The notes under the pieces: generated by a model
What the model was told of the DNA's origin: nothing
Databases searched by the model: none
What the model saw: the letters and a program-made list of their open reading frames with translations, nothing else
Shown: positions 16,681 through 25,288 of the stretch, piece after piece
Numbering within the stretch: the stretch's first letter is position 1
Layout of the letters: each line of letters opens with the position of its first letter
Assembly: GCA_012031475.1 (NCBI GenBank)
Contig: JAAUTJ010000008.1
Coordinates: 1-25,441, forward strand
Reading direction: 5' to 3'
Length of the DNA stretch: 25,441 nucleotides
Origin: Leptolyngbyaceae cyanobacterium SM1_3_5
GTDB lineage: Bacteria > Cyanobacteriota > Cyanobacteriia > Elainellales > Elainellaceae
Made by a program: the position numbers and the translations under genes

Positions 16681-17304
16681 CTAGTCTTCTCCCAGATGCC
16701 CCTGCCAGCGACGCAGCGGGACGCAATCGATATCGAACTGATCGAGGGCGCGAGCCACGACAAAATCGACCAGATCTTCGATCGACTGTGGATTGTGATA
16801 CCAAGCCGGAATTGCAGGCACAATCCTGACTCCGGCTTCTGCCAAAGTGGTCAAATTGCGGAGGTGAATCAGGCTGAAGGGCGTTTCGCGGGGAACGAGA
16901 ACCAGCTTGCGGCCTTCTTTAAGCTGCACGTCGGCAGCGCGTTCCAGCAGGTCAGAACTGAGGCCAGCCGCGAGTTTGCCCACCGTACTCATGCTGCACG
17001 GCATGATTACCATGCCCACTGTGCGAAACGAACCACTGGCAATGTTTGCGCCCACATCGCCCCAAGGATGACAGCGCAATTTGCCTGCGGATTCGACGCC
17101 GCACTGCTGCCGCCAAAACTGCGCTTGCGCTTCGGGTTCAACGGGCATTCGGATATTCGTTTCTGCCTGCCAAACCATGAAGGTGGATTTGGAGGCGACC
17201 AGTTCGATCGCCCATTCCGCCGCCAGCAGAAACTTCAGCGCTCGCACTGCATAGATCAGGCCGGAGGCTCCGGTGATGCCAAGAATCAAAGGACGGTCAG
17301 ACAC
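16681..17304 (-). CDS. ubiX: Flavin prenyltransferase UbiX
   Basis: UbiX attaches a dimethylallyl group to FMN to make prenyl-FMN, the cofactor of UbiD-type decarboxylases; in cyanobacteria this serves plastoquinone synthesis. The protein has 207 residues. GITGASG (9-15) is the flavin-binding loop, MVIMPCSMSTVGKLAAGLSS (98-117) is the family signature, and LVPRETPFSLIHLRNL (137-152) holds the prenyl-phosphate-binding Arg and Glu. Length and motifs are normal and the frame is intact. It lies 35 bases downstream of the RNase R gene on the same strand, suggesting cotranscription. Confidence 0.95.
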   Translation of the reverse strand: MSDRPLILGITGASGLIYAVRALKFLLAAEWAIELVASKSTFMVWQAETNIRMPVEPEAQAQFWRQQCGVESAGKLRCHPWGDVGANIASGSFRTVGMVIMPCSMSTVGKLAAGLSSDLLERAADVQLKEGRKLVLVPRETPFSLIHLRNLTTLAEAGVRIVPAIPAWYHNPQSIEDLVDFVVARALDQFDIDCVPLRRWQGHLGED

Positions 17305-17322
17305 AGACTCGATCGCGCAACA

Positions 17323-17350
17323 TTTCTAATCATATGCTTCTAATCATACG
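17323..17350. repeat. 14-base tandem duplication at the rnr stop
   Basis: TCTAATCATATGCT and TCTAATCATACGCT lie head to tail with one difference, so the codons for the last residues and the TAG stop of rnr are present twice. The second copy follows the functional stop. Confidence 0.6.
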
Positions 17351-19856
17351 CTTCGTCTGGGAGGTCGTCCTCGGCATCGATCGCCTCCGTCACGGCTACC
17401 GTTTCGATCGGGTCATCATGATGCGCGTTGATGTGATGCGCGTCGATCGCTTCTTGGCTGTCCATCTCGTCACGGCTGTCCATCTCGTCGTGCGGATGAT
17501 GCCCGACGCCGTTAAAACCGTTGCCGTCTTCCATGTCGTCATCGGTTGCCTCGCTGCCGCCGCCGACTGCGACCAGATCGATTTGCTGACGATAGTAATC
17601 GACGCTCTTGACTTGCACCTCGACGCGATCGCCCAGTCGGTACTGCTTGCGGTTTTTACGACCGACCAGTTTTTGCTGGCGCGATCGATATTCATACCAG
17701 TCGTCTTTGAGCGACGAAACGTGAACCAAGCCTTCGACCAGCAGTTCCTCAATCTCAACAAAGAAGCCGTAGGACTGAACGCCCGTGATCAATCCGTGAA
17801 AGACTTCTCCGGTGTGCTGCTGCATGAATTCGGCCTTCTTCAAGCCTTCCAGGTCAGCTTCGGCTTCTTGCGACAGCTTTTCGCGCTCGCTCAGGTGAAT
17901 GGCCACCAGATTGAGGTGTTCTTCCAGTTCAGACTGAATTTCACCGGGCAACACGCCCCAGTTAATCTTGCCGTGACAAGAACTGTGGCGGAGGTTGACA
18001 GGTTCTTTGACCCTGGTGGAGCGGCGATCGCGCCCATGCTCAAACACGGCATGAAGGACACGATGCACGAGTAAATCCGGGTAGCGGCGCAGCGGCGAGG
18101 TGAAGTGCGTATAGCCCTGCTCCAGAGCCAGCCCAAAGTGAACGCCCGGAGTGGTCGAGTAAACGGCAGGCTTGAACGTCGAAAGCAGCAGGTAGGTCAG
18201 CACTTTTTCTTCGCTCGACTGGGCAAACTGCTCGGTCAAGCGCTGATAGTCTCGCGGCTGCACGCGGTCTTCTTCTTCCAAATGTGCGTCGATGCCCATG
18301 TTGCTGACTAGCTTCAGCAATTCCTGCACGTCGCTGGGTCGGGGACGCGATGGACGCGATAGATGGCGGGAACTTGCAGCGCGATCAGGTGCGAGGCAAC
18401 CAGATGATTGGCGAGCAGCATTAGCTCGGTGACGATCGATCGCGCTGGCAGCAAGGACGAGACGACCATTGCCCCCATTGCGCCTTCGTCGTCGTACTGG
18501 AACTTGGTGGACATGTAGCGGCTCAGTTCCGGGTTGTTTTCTTCGGGAAACACTTTTTCCGGCAGATTTAGCTCGAATGCACCGCGCAAATGCCGCTGGT
18601 CACGCGCCGCTTGAGATAGAGCAAACAGGCGATCGAGCATTCCAAACACAGAACCAAATTCCTGTAGCTCCTCGATCGCAGGCAGCGAATAAGCCGGAGT
18701 GACGGCCACTTCCGGCGGATGTTCGCGCTGCACAATCACCTGCACTTGCTGATAGTTCAAGCGGTGATCGACGCGAATCAGGCTGGGCTGAATTTCAAAC
18801 TCCTGCACCTCGGCTTTTTCGTTGAGCGTCACCAACACCGAGATCGCGAGTCGGTCTTGTCCGGCAGCAAGGGCGCAGCGATCGTGCAGCGGTTCCGGCA
18901 GCATCCGCACCACCTGATCGTCCAGATAAACCGACGTGCCGCGCTTTTGCGCTTCGATGTCGAGGGGCGATCGAAACTCCACATAGCGCGAGACATCAGC
19001 AATGTGAATGCCAACGCGCCACAGGTTGTTGTCCAACGCTTCCAAGGTCAGGGCGTCATCGATCGCGGGACCAGTCGGCGTGGCGGGGCCGTCGATCGTC
19101 ACGGTCGGCAAATTACGCAAATCGAGCCGATCTTTTAGGTCAGCTTCCTGCATGGGCGAAAGCGCTTCTGCCGCTTCGATCACAGCGGCGGGAAACTGGC
19201 GCGGCAAATCGTGCTTGCAAACCACAATATCGATGTCGGAAGCGGCTTGAGCATCCGTGCCCAAGACCTGCGCGATTCGACCGAGGGGCGGATATTGGCC
19301 GAGCGGATAGCGGACGATTTCGACATGCACAAGCTGATCGATCGCATCTTCCGGCTTGTGGCCGTTCGATTTCAGGTCAAGCTCAAACAGCAAGCGATCG
19401 TCTAGGGAACGGCTCGAAAGCCTTGTTCGGTTTGCTTGACGCGAGCCAAAACGGAATTGTTTGCCCGCTCCAAAATCAGGCGGACGGCTCCTTCCGGGCT
19501 GCGGCGGCGGCTGCCTTCTTTGGTGACTTTGATCAAGACGCGATCGCCATTCCAAGCCGTATTCAGTTGGCTTTCGCGCACGTAAATATCTTCTGCGCCT
19601 TCGCCGTCTTGAATCGCAAAGCAAAAGCCTTTACTCGAACAGCGCAATTTGCCTTCGACCACATCTTCTTCGTGGATGCGCCGATATTTGCCGCGCTCTT
19701 TCACCAAAATGCCGATTTTTCCAGGGCATCCAGGGCAATTTGCAGCCTGCGAATGCAAGCGGGATTTTCGCAATTCAATTTCTTTTCGAGCGCTTTGGGG
19801 GCAACCAGTTTATCTTCCGAAAAGTTAGCGAGCAGTGTGGCGATCGAGAATTCCAT
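17340..19856 (-). CDS. rnr: Ribonuclease R-type 3'-5' exoribonuclease (three frameshifts)
   Basis: Corrected, the protein is about 839 residues from ATG 19856 (MEFSIATLLANFSEDK). In order it has an N-terminal winged-helix segment, a cold-shock-like OB domain (RCSSKGFCFAIQDGEGAEDI), a second OB region, the RNB catalytic domain (VGIHIADVSRYVEF, VYLDDQVVRMLPEPL, YTHFTSPLRRYPDLLVHR), an S1 domain (FHGLITGVQSYGFFVEIEE) and an acidic His/Asp-rich tail. Breaks are at the T5 run 19716-19720, GGG 19405-19407 and GGG 18335-18337; one more base in each restores the frame. The active-site segment reads TIDGPATPTGPAIDDAL, lacking one aspartate of the usual D-x5-D-x-D-D. RNase R degrades structured RNA. 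The frames as read are 19402-19773, 18314-19624 and 17340-18329. Confidence 0.87.
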
Positions 19857-20297
19857 GTAGCGACTAATCCTTAAACTGTCCTGCGGTGAATGTGGGGTGC
19901 GAGGCGCGATCGATATCGTCTGTCAAGCTTGCCGTCGTGACTGAGTGATCGGTGAGATTGCACTGCTGCAAACTCTAAACCATCTGCTTGACGCAGGCTG
20001 CAACTGAATCGCTGCCTGCGGGAGTGACGTGCCGCCGATCGATGAGCCATATTTTAGAATGCGATCGCCTCCAACAAATTCAGGAAGCAAATTGCGAGTC
20101 TAGAAACGCGATGCGGGCGATCGACATGAAGCCTGTTAAAGCGTTCAAGCTGAATATCTGAAGTTCAGCTACTTTTACACTCTATCCATTGCTCTTATCC
20201 TTTCGTATGACGTGCAAAACTGTCAATTATTGATGTAAAGTTTTGCAATCAAGTTTCGCTTGGTGACGCGATCGATCGACCCATTACCGAGCGAAAA
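19857..20297. other. Gene-free spacer between phoU and rnr
   Basis: No supported gene lies in these 441 bases. CGCAGGC (19992-19998) and GCCTGCG (20014-20020) form a seven-base stem with a 15-base loop and no T tract. AAGGA about 11 bases before the rnr ATG is the likely ribosome binding site. The spacer presumably holds the rnr promoter, which I cannot place. Confidence 0.5.
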
Positions 20298-20951
20298 TTA
20301 ACGCTGTCCTGTCACAATATAGGCGACGCGCTTGCCAATGTTCGTGGCGTGGTCGGCCATCCGCTCAAGATGGCGAATCACCAACACGAGCAAAACGATC
20401 GGTTCGATCGTGCCTTGAATGTCGGTTTGATGGGCGAGCAGATTGTAGAGCGTGGCGTAGTCTTCATCAACGGCATCGTCCTTCCGTTTGATTTCCAGGC
20501 CGTATTCGGCGTTGAGATCAGACAAGGCGGCCAAACTCATCGCCAGCATTGATCGCGCTCGATCGCACATTGCCAAAACGCGCTCCATGCAGGCGTGAGT
20601 CGGGTAGGGAAACAGCTTAATGGCAATTTCGCCTAAGTCTTCGGCATAGTCGCCAATCCGTTCAAGATCGCGCACAAGCTGCATGATGGCGCTGAGCAGG
20701 CGCAAGTCGCGGCTGACGGGCGCTTCGAGCGCCATCAGGTTCACGCAGTCGAGTTCAATTTGGCGATAGAACTGGTCGATTTGCTTGTCTTGAATAGCGA
20801 TATGGCGGGCCGCTTCGAGGTCGCGATCGAAAAGCGCTCTGCGAGCCAGCCAGCAGGAATTCTCGACGAGTGCGCCCATCCGCAGCACATCGCGCTGGAG
20901 GCGACGAATTTGCCGCTCAAAGTGAATTCGGGTCGGTTGAGATACATCCAA
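20298..20951 (-). CDS. phoU: Phosphate-signalling protein PhoU
   Basis: PhoU links the Pst phosphate transporter to the phosphate-sensing kinase and represses the Pho regulon; it is cytoplasmic and peripheral to the membrane. The protein has 217 residues in two PhoU helical repeats, each with a metal-binding-type motif: LVRDLERIGDYAEDLGEIA and LVIRHLERMADHATNIGKRV. The start is taken as TTG (20949-20951, MDVSQPTRIHF) because no in-frame ATG precedes the conserved HFERQIRRLQRDVLRMGALV. The ribosome binding site is weak, so the start is uncertain. No pst genes are nearby. The frame is intact. Confidence 0.93.
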   Translation of the reverse strand: MDVSQPTRIHFERQIRRLQRDVLRMGALVENSCWLARRALFDRDLEAARHIAIQDKQIDQFYRQIELDCVNLMALEAPVSRDLRLLSAIMQLVRDLERIGDYAEDLGEIAIKLFPYPTHACMERVLAMCDRARSMLAMSLAALSDLNAEYGLEIKRKDDAVDEDYATLYNLLAHQTDIQGTIEPIVLLVLVIRHLERMADHATNIGKRVAYIVTGQR

Positions 20952-21382
20952 GGGTAGGCTACCGTTTGGGCACAGGTGACGGCATAATTTCAGTGAGGGG
21001 AGCTTCAGGATGGAGCGGCAGCAATCTCAGGCGGTCAGTTTGGGTAAGCTATCACTTCTGCATACGAATATGCCTCTGTCACTCGGCACACTGATAACTT
21101 GAATTAACTTTAACGACGAATGGTTAAGTTAAACCGATCGAGCCGCTACTTGAAAGGTTCCTTCAATTTAGTGAAGTTTTTGAGCGATCGCAGCAAGCTC
21201 GATCACATTGATCGTTACATCATGTAACAACCTGTTCCACATTTTCCGAATTTAGCCGACAGTGATCATCATCCGATCTCTTTGCGATCGAACGAACGGC
21301 AAGCGATTTGCGTCGATCATCTGTTTGCTTCGATCGGCTGTGTACTTCAATCGGCTGTCCACGCATTTTTGGAGTTTTGAAC
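20952..21382. other. Divergent intergenic region phoU / psaM
   Basis: These 431 bases separate the starts of phoU (-) and psaM (+), so both promoters should lie here. Visible items are a dyad TTAACTT-N15-AAGTTAA (21104-21132) and a 17-base imperfect tandem repeat (CTTCGATCGGCTGTGTA at 21328-21344, CTTCAATCGGCTGTCCA at 21345-21361) just upstream of the psaM ribosome binding site. No gene is supported. Confidence 0.55.
21104..21132. promoter_or_regulatory. TTAACTT dyad, possible operator
   Basis: Perfect seven-base arms TTAACTT and AAGTTAA flank 15 bases about 150 bases upstream of phoU. The minus strand also contains TTTAACTT and CTTAACCA, which resemble cyanobacterial Pho-box half sites, but they overlap and lack the regular 11-base spacing. 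Regulatory function is conjecture. Confidence 0.3.
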
Positions 21383-21478
21383 ATGACGATTTCAGATACT
21401 CAAGTCTATATTGCGCTTGTTGTTGCGCTGATTCCGGGCATCCTTGCCCTGCGCCTCTCGACTGAACTCTATAAGTAA
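21383..21478 (+). CDS. psaM: Photosystem I reaction centre subunit XII (PsaM)
   Basis: This 31-residue single-span thylakoid membrane protein, MTISDTQVYIALVVALIPGI ... LRLSTELYK, matches PsaM in length, hydrophobic core and the diagnostic LSTELYK end. PsaM sits at the monomer interface of trimeric photosystem I and helps trimer stability. GGAG lies eight bases before the ATG. A strong terminator follows 18 bases after the stop, so it is probably a single-gene transcript. It is short enough to be missed by length-limited gene callers. Confidence 0.95.
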   Translation: MTISDTQVYIALVVALIPGILALRLSTELYK

Positions 21479-21496
21479 GTCATTCCTTGAGGTAAG

Positions 21497-21530
21497 CAGC
21501 GTTGATCTTGATCGATCGACGCTGTTTTTT
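21497..21530 (+). terminator. Intrinsic terminator of psaM
   Basis: CAGCGTTGATC (21497-21507) pairs with GATCGACGCTG (21514-21524), 11 base pairs with one wobble and a six-base loop, followed by six T. Confidence 0.85.
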
Positions 21531-21845
21531 GTTGGAATTTTTTCTGTGAAGGAATCGATTCCTGCGGACAGCGCTTCGCGATCGCCTTTATCATTCTCTG
21601 TTTTGAACCATTGTTTTGAACCATTGGAGGCTGGGGGCGCTGCCTCCACACAAACCTCTAACCCCGCCCAACCCGTAGAGACGCCAGATCTCGCGTCTCT
21701 ACCTTGCGACACCCGACACCCAACCCCCAACTTTTCAAAAAATTCCGATTCAGACGTATCAATTTATCCTTGGGCAAACTATATTGGGGCGAGGTGCTTT
21801 GCTTGCGCCATTTTTTGTTGAACGCTTCGATCGCAGGTTTTTCTC
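21531..21845. other. Spacer with small repeats
   Basis: No convincing gene is seen. A 13-base perfect tandem repeat GTTTTGAACCATT (21600-21612, 21613-21625) and a dispersed palindrome (21675-21702) occupy it, with text such as CCCAACCCCCAAC typical of cyanobacterial spacers. Confidence 0.5.
21675..21702. repeat. GTAGAGACGC hairpin repeat
   Basis: GTAGAGACGC (21675-21684) and GCGTCTCTAC (21693-21702) form a perfect ten-base stem with an eight-base loop. This is a well-known dispersed palindrome of cyanobacterial intergenic regions. Confidence 0.8.
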
Positions 21846-22247
21846 ATGCACGCTTTTCAACCTTCTCGTCACTTGCAGCCCGTCGATTCTCCGCGCCGTC
21901 CGCCGACTCGATCGAACCCTAGTCACAGCATTCCGCGTCAGCCGAAATATCGTGCTAGAGCGATCGAAACGGGTGCAAAGTTGAGCGTGAATGTGATTTT
22001 GGCGATCGCGGCAGGAACGGCTTTGGTGAGGCTGTTGCCGTTTGGATTCGCGCAGCAGGCGAAGCTCCAGGAAATTCATACGGAAGTGTCGATCGTGAAA
22101 GAGCGGGTCGATCGCCTGCAAACCGATTTCAGCCGCAATTTCGATCCGCAGCAGTCGCAAGCCGTGATGCAAGAGCAAAGCAGTCGCGTCGATCCACAGC
22201 AGAAACAGGTAATTTTTGTGCAGCCGCCCGCGACGACTGCGCCCTGA
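21846..22247 (+). CDS. Single-span membrane protein with coiled-coil, unknown function
   Basis: This 133-residue protein has a basic, proline-rich N-terminus (residues 1-42). One hydrophobic segment follows at about 46-66 (LSVNVILAIAAGTALVRLLP), then a short coiled coil (LQEIHTEVSIVKERVDRLQT) and a Gln/Pro-rich end (VDPQQKQVIFVQPPATTAP). The positive N-terminus suggests it stays in the cytoplasm with the coiled coil on the other side. I recognise the layout as a cyanobacterial conserved hypothetical, but no function. No strong ribosome binding site is visible before ATG 21846. It lies 68 bases upstream of the peroxiredoxin on the same strand. Confidence 0.65.
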   Translation: MHAFQPSRHLQPVDSPRRPPTRSNPSHSIPRQPKYRARAIETGAKLSVNVILAIAAGTALVRLLPFGFAQQAKLQEIHTEVSIVKERVDRLQTDFSRNFDPQQSQAVMQEQSSRVDPQQKQVIFVQPPATTAP

Positions 22248-22315
22248 GCGATCGCTCACTGGAATCAATGGCACAATAAAAGCAAGTTGATCGATCTGGA
22301 AATCGAGCTAAAACG

Positions 22316-22894
22316 ATGCTGACTTCTACGGATTTTCGCGGACTGTTCACGCGGCGATTTTTCGATCGCTTCATGCCAATTCCGGCGACCAATCAGTTTT
22401 CGATCGGGTCACTTGCCCCACCTTTTCAACTGATGCACGTCGCCAGCGGTCAGCAGGTGCGCCTGTCGGACTACACGGGCAACCGCCAGGAAGATATGGA
22501 AGCCTGGAATCGTCCAGTCGTCCTCGCCTTCACGCGCATTTTCACCGAGAAGCAGTATTGCCCTTTGTGCTTTCCGCACATCAAAGCGCTCAGCGAGTCA
22601 TACGGTGAATTCGTCAAGCGCGGAGCCGAAGTGCTGATGATCTCCAGCACCGATCCGCGCCAGTGTCAGGTGATCATCCGCGATCTAGAACTCAAGCTTC
22701 CCTTCCTGAGCGATCCCAACTGTCGCGTCTTCCGTACCTACCAAACTGGACAGGCGTTGGGCGCACCGCTGCCCGCCCAGTTCGTTCTCGATCGAGCCGG
22801 AAAAATCCGCTATCGCCACTCGTTTTCGTTTCTAGAGCCAAATGCTAGTGTCGATCGCCTTTTAGCCGAAGTGGATGCGCTAGCTTCTAGTTGA
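22316..22894 (+). CDS. Peroxiredoxin-like AhpC/TSA family protein
   Basis: This 192-residue thioredoxin-fold protein reduces peroxides or acts as a thiol oxidoreductase. FSIGSLAPPFQL (28-39) opens the AhpC/TSA domain. FTEKQYCPLCFPHIKAL places Cys82 and Cys85 in a CPLC motif at the redox site. EVLMISSTDPRQCQ, LPFLSDPNCRVFRTY and the C-terminal strand complete the fold. CPxC rather than the usual PxxxTxxC sets it apart from 2-Cys peroxiredoxins. The start could also be Met20 (22373), which is closer to the domain; neither has a clear ribosome binding site. The frame is intact. Confidence 0.85.
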   Translation: MLTSTDFRGLFTRRFFDRFMPIPATNQFSIGSLAPPFQLMHVASGQQVRLSDYTGNRQEDMEAWNRPVVLAFTRIFTEKQYCPLCFPHIKALSESYGEFVKRGAEVLMISSTDPRQCQVIIRDLELKLPFLSDPNCRVFRTYQTGQALGAPLPAQFVLDRAGKIRYRHSFSFLEPNASVDRLLAEVDALASS

Positions 22895-22926
22895 GCGATC
22901 GACGCACTCAGCGCAAAACCTCAAAG

Positions 22927-22945
22927 TCCCCACTCGTGGGGATTT
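22927..22945 (+). terminator. Weak hairpin after the peroxiredoxin gene
   Basis: TCCCCAC-TC-GTGGGGA forms a seven-base-pair stem followed by only TTT, 32 bases after the stop. It is a possible weak terminator. Confidence 0.4.
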
Positions 22946-22952
22946 AGGGGGC

Positions 22953-22978
22953 AAAAAGGGGTGGACTTGCGCCACCCC
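22953..22978 (-). terminator. Intrinsic terminator of dxs
   Basis: On the minus strand GGGGTGG-CGCAAGT-CCACCCC is followed by five T, starting 12 bases after the dxs stop. Confidence 0.75.
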
Positions 22979-22989
22979 AATCGATCGAT

Positions 22990-24894
22990 CTACAGGCTTA
23001 CAGGCTCAGGCTTTCGCTGGAATAGCTTGAGGATGCGATCGGCAATTTGCGGGGGCATCAAGCCCAACTCGGCCAGCGATTGGTCGGGCGTGGCGTGATC
23101 GACCAGAATATCGGGAACGCCGATGCGCGTCACGGGAACGGTGATGTCGGCATCCAAGAGTGATTCCGCGATCGCAGACCCAAAGCCGCCCATCAAGCAG
23201 CCTTCTTCCAAGGTGACGACGCGCCCAATTTGAGCCGCCAGCGGGTGAATCAGTTCCGAGTCGATCGGTTTGGCGAAGCGAGCGTTCAGCACGGTTGCTT
23301 CGATGCCGTGTTCGCTCAAGATTTCTGCCGCTTGCATGGCCGGATAGACCATCGAGCCGTAGCCGACCATCAAAACGTCGTCGCCCTGCCGCAGGATTTC
23401 GGCTTTGCCGATCGGCAACTCTTCCCAGCCTTCTTCCATGAGGGGAACGCCGTGTCCGTTGCCTCTGGGGTAGCGCATCGCGATCGGACCATCATGATTA
23501 ACGCCCGTCACGACCATCCGCTGAAGTTCCGCTTCGTCTTTGGGAGCCATCAGCACCATGTTGGGAATGCAGCGCAGATAGGCGATGTCGTACATGCCCT
23601 GATGCGTGGGACCGTCTGCACCGACGATTCCAGCGCGATCGAGGCAGAAGAAGACGGGTAGATTTTGGATGCAGATGTCGTGAACGATTTGGTCGAAAGC
23701 GCGTTGCAGAAAGGTGGAGTAAATCACGGCAACAGGACGCATTCCCTCACAGGCCAAGCCTGCTGCGAGCGTGGCGGCGTGCTGTTCAGCAATGCCCACA
23801 TCGATGTATTGATTCGGGAGTTTGGCTTGCAGCTTGTCCAGTCCGGTTCCGGTTGCCATTGCTGCCGTGATGCCGATGATGCGGCGATCGTTCTCCGCCA
23901 ATTTAGTCAGCGTGTGGGCAAACACTTTGGAGTATCCGGGCGGCTTCGGCTTGCTGGCAGGAACGGCTTTTCCAGTCGCAATGTTGAAGGGAGTTTGCGC
24001 GTGATAGCCGACCTGATCGTTTTCCGCGATCTCGTAGCCTTTGCCCTTGACGGTGGCGACATGCACCAAGACGGGACCGGGATGCTGATGCGCGAGTTCA
24101 AACGTCGCGATCATTTCTTCCAAGTTGTGACCGTCGATCGGACCGATGTAGGTGAAGCCCAATTCTTCAAAGACGGCTCCGACTTTGGGAACGGCCAGCC
24201 GCTTCATGCTTTCCTTGAAGCGATGCAGATCCGGCGAAAGCGAATCGCCCACGAACGGCAAATTCTTGAACTGCTCTTCCAGGTTGTCGCTCAAAAACTG
24301 CACGGGCGGGCTGAGGCGCATTTTGTTGAGATAGCGCGGAATTGCGCCGACGTTCGGCGAGATCGACATCTCGTTATCGTTCAGCACAACCATCAGATTC
24401 GTCTTGGGCAAATGTCCGGCGTGGTTGATGGCTTCGAGTGCCATTCCGCCTGTGAGTGCGCCATCTCCGATTACGGCGACGACCTTGAAGTTTTCGCCTT
24501 GGGCATCGCGGGCGATCGCCATCCCCAAGGCCGCAGAAATGCTCGTCGAGGCGTGTCCCGCCCCAAAGTGGTCAAATTCGCTTTCGCCGCGCTTCAGATA
24601 TCCGGCCACGCCGTCTTTTTGACGCAGGGTGTGGAAGCGATCGTAGCGTCCGGTAATCAGCTTGTGCGGGTAAGCTTGGTGACCCACATCCCAAACCACT
24701 TTGTCGCGATCGAGGTCAAGCGTTTGATACAAGGCCAGGGTCAATTCCACCACACCCAATCCCGGCCCCAGATGGCCGCCGCTCGTCGCCACGGTTTGCA
24801 GATGCTTCTCGCGAATTTGACGGGCAATTTGCTTGAGTTGGTGAATCGACAGACCATGCAACTGGTTGGGGTGGGTCAATTCACTCAGATGCAT
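22990..24894 (-). CDS. dxs: 1-deoxy-D-xylulose-5-phosphate synthase
   Basis: Dxs condenses pyruvate and glyceraldehyde 3-phosphate into DXP, the first step of the MEP isoprenoid pathway that supplies carotenoids, the phytol chain of chlorophyll and plastoquinone. It is cytoplasmic and uses thiamine diphosphate. The protein has 634 residues, the usual length. Motifs are SGGHLGPGLGVVELTLAL (38-55), WDVGHQAYPHKLITGR (68-83), the ThDP/Mg motif GDGALTGGMALEAIN with NDN (143-174), DGHNLEEM, and the transketolase-type pyrimidine domain (CLDRAGIVGADGPTHQGMYD). The start MHLSELTHPNQLHGLS has AAAGG ten bases upstream. A terminator follows. The frame is intact, in contrast to many neighbours. Confidence 0.97.
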   Translation of the reverse strand: MHLSELTHPNQLHGLSIHQLKQIARQIREKHLQTVATSGGHLGPGLGVVELTLALYQTLDLDRDKVVWDVGHQAYPHKLITGRYDRFHTLRQKDGVAGYLKRGESEFDHFGAGHASTSISAALGMAIARDAQGENFKVVAVIGDGALTGGMALEAINHAGHLPKTNLMVVLNDNEMSISPNVGAIPRYLNKMRLSPPVQFLSDNLEEQFKNLPFVGDSLSPDLHRFKESMKRLAVPKVGAVFEELGFTYIGPIDGHNLEEMIATFELAHQHPGPVLVHVATVKGKGYEIAENDQVGYHAQTPFNIATGKAVPASKPKPPGYSKVFAHTLTKLAENDRRIIGITAAMATGTGLDKLQAKLPNQYIDVGIAEQHAATLAAGLACEGMRPVAVIYSTFLQRAFDQIVHDICIQNLPVFFCLDRAGIVGADGPTHQGMYDIAYLRCIPNMVLMAPKDEAELQRMVVTGVNHDGPIAMRYPRGNGHGVPLMEEGWEELPIGKAEILRQGDDVLMVGYGSMVYPAMQAAEILSEHGIEATVLNARFAKPIDSELIHPLAAQIGRVVTLEEGCLMGGFGSAIAESLLDADITVPVTRIGVPDILVDHATPDQSLAELGLMPPQIADRILKLFQRKPEPVSL

Positions 24895-25288
24895 AGAAAA
24901 ATACCTTTTATGTGTCGTGTCGTTGCAGGTTGCATATCTTTCACTCTAATCCAAACGGCGGAATCAATCCGTTCGCAGTGACAGAAATCGCTGAGGGCAT
25001 CTACCCAATTTGATAGAGGGTTTGCGTCAAAAATCCGCAGAATCCTGTTAGAAAAAGTGCCCCAGCTTCGATCGCTTCCTCAATCTGCTAGCTCTGATCG
25101 CCCCGATCGCAATTGTGGGCAAACTACAGCAGATCAAGTTACGAATCTTAGGCGATCGATCCAACGCTGGAAGTTTCATCGGAAAAGCAGGTATAAAGAG
25201 AACAACCTGCGCGGCTCACGGCAGCCTTCGATCGACTCGGTGTTTTTCACCTCCCTGTTCTGTTCAATTCACCCGCCCAACTGCGTCT
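24895..25288. other. Divergent spacer upstream of dxs
   Basis: These 394 bases between dxs (-) and the proline-rich gene (+) show no gene, repeat array or clear hairpin. Promoters for both should lie here, but I cannot assign boxes with confidence. Confidence 0.5.

Noticed and set aside
16570..18074. Plus-strand open frames opposite ubiX and rnr
   Set aside because: They mirror the real minus-strand genes and show no motif of their own.
21104..21135. Canonical cyanobacterial Pho box upstream of phoU
   Set aside because: Half-site-like octamers overlap or are six bases apart instead of showing the regular 11-base period.
23665..24981. Long plus-strand open frame opposite dxs (438 residues)
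   Set aside because: It is the complement of the well-conserved dxs gene in GC-rich DNA; no ribosome binding site or family resemblance is seen.
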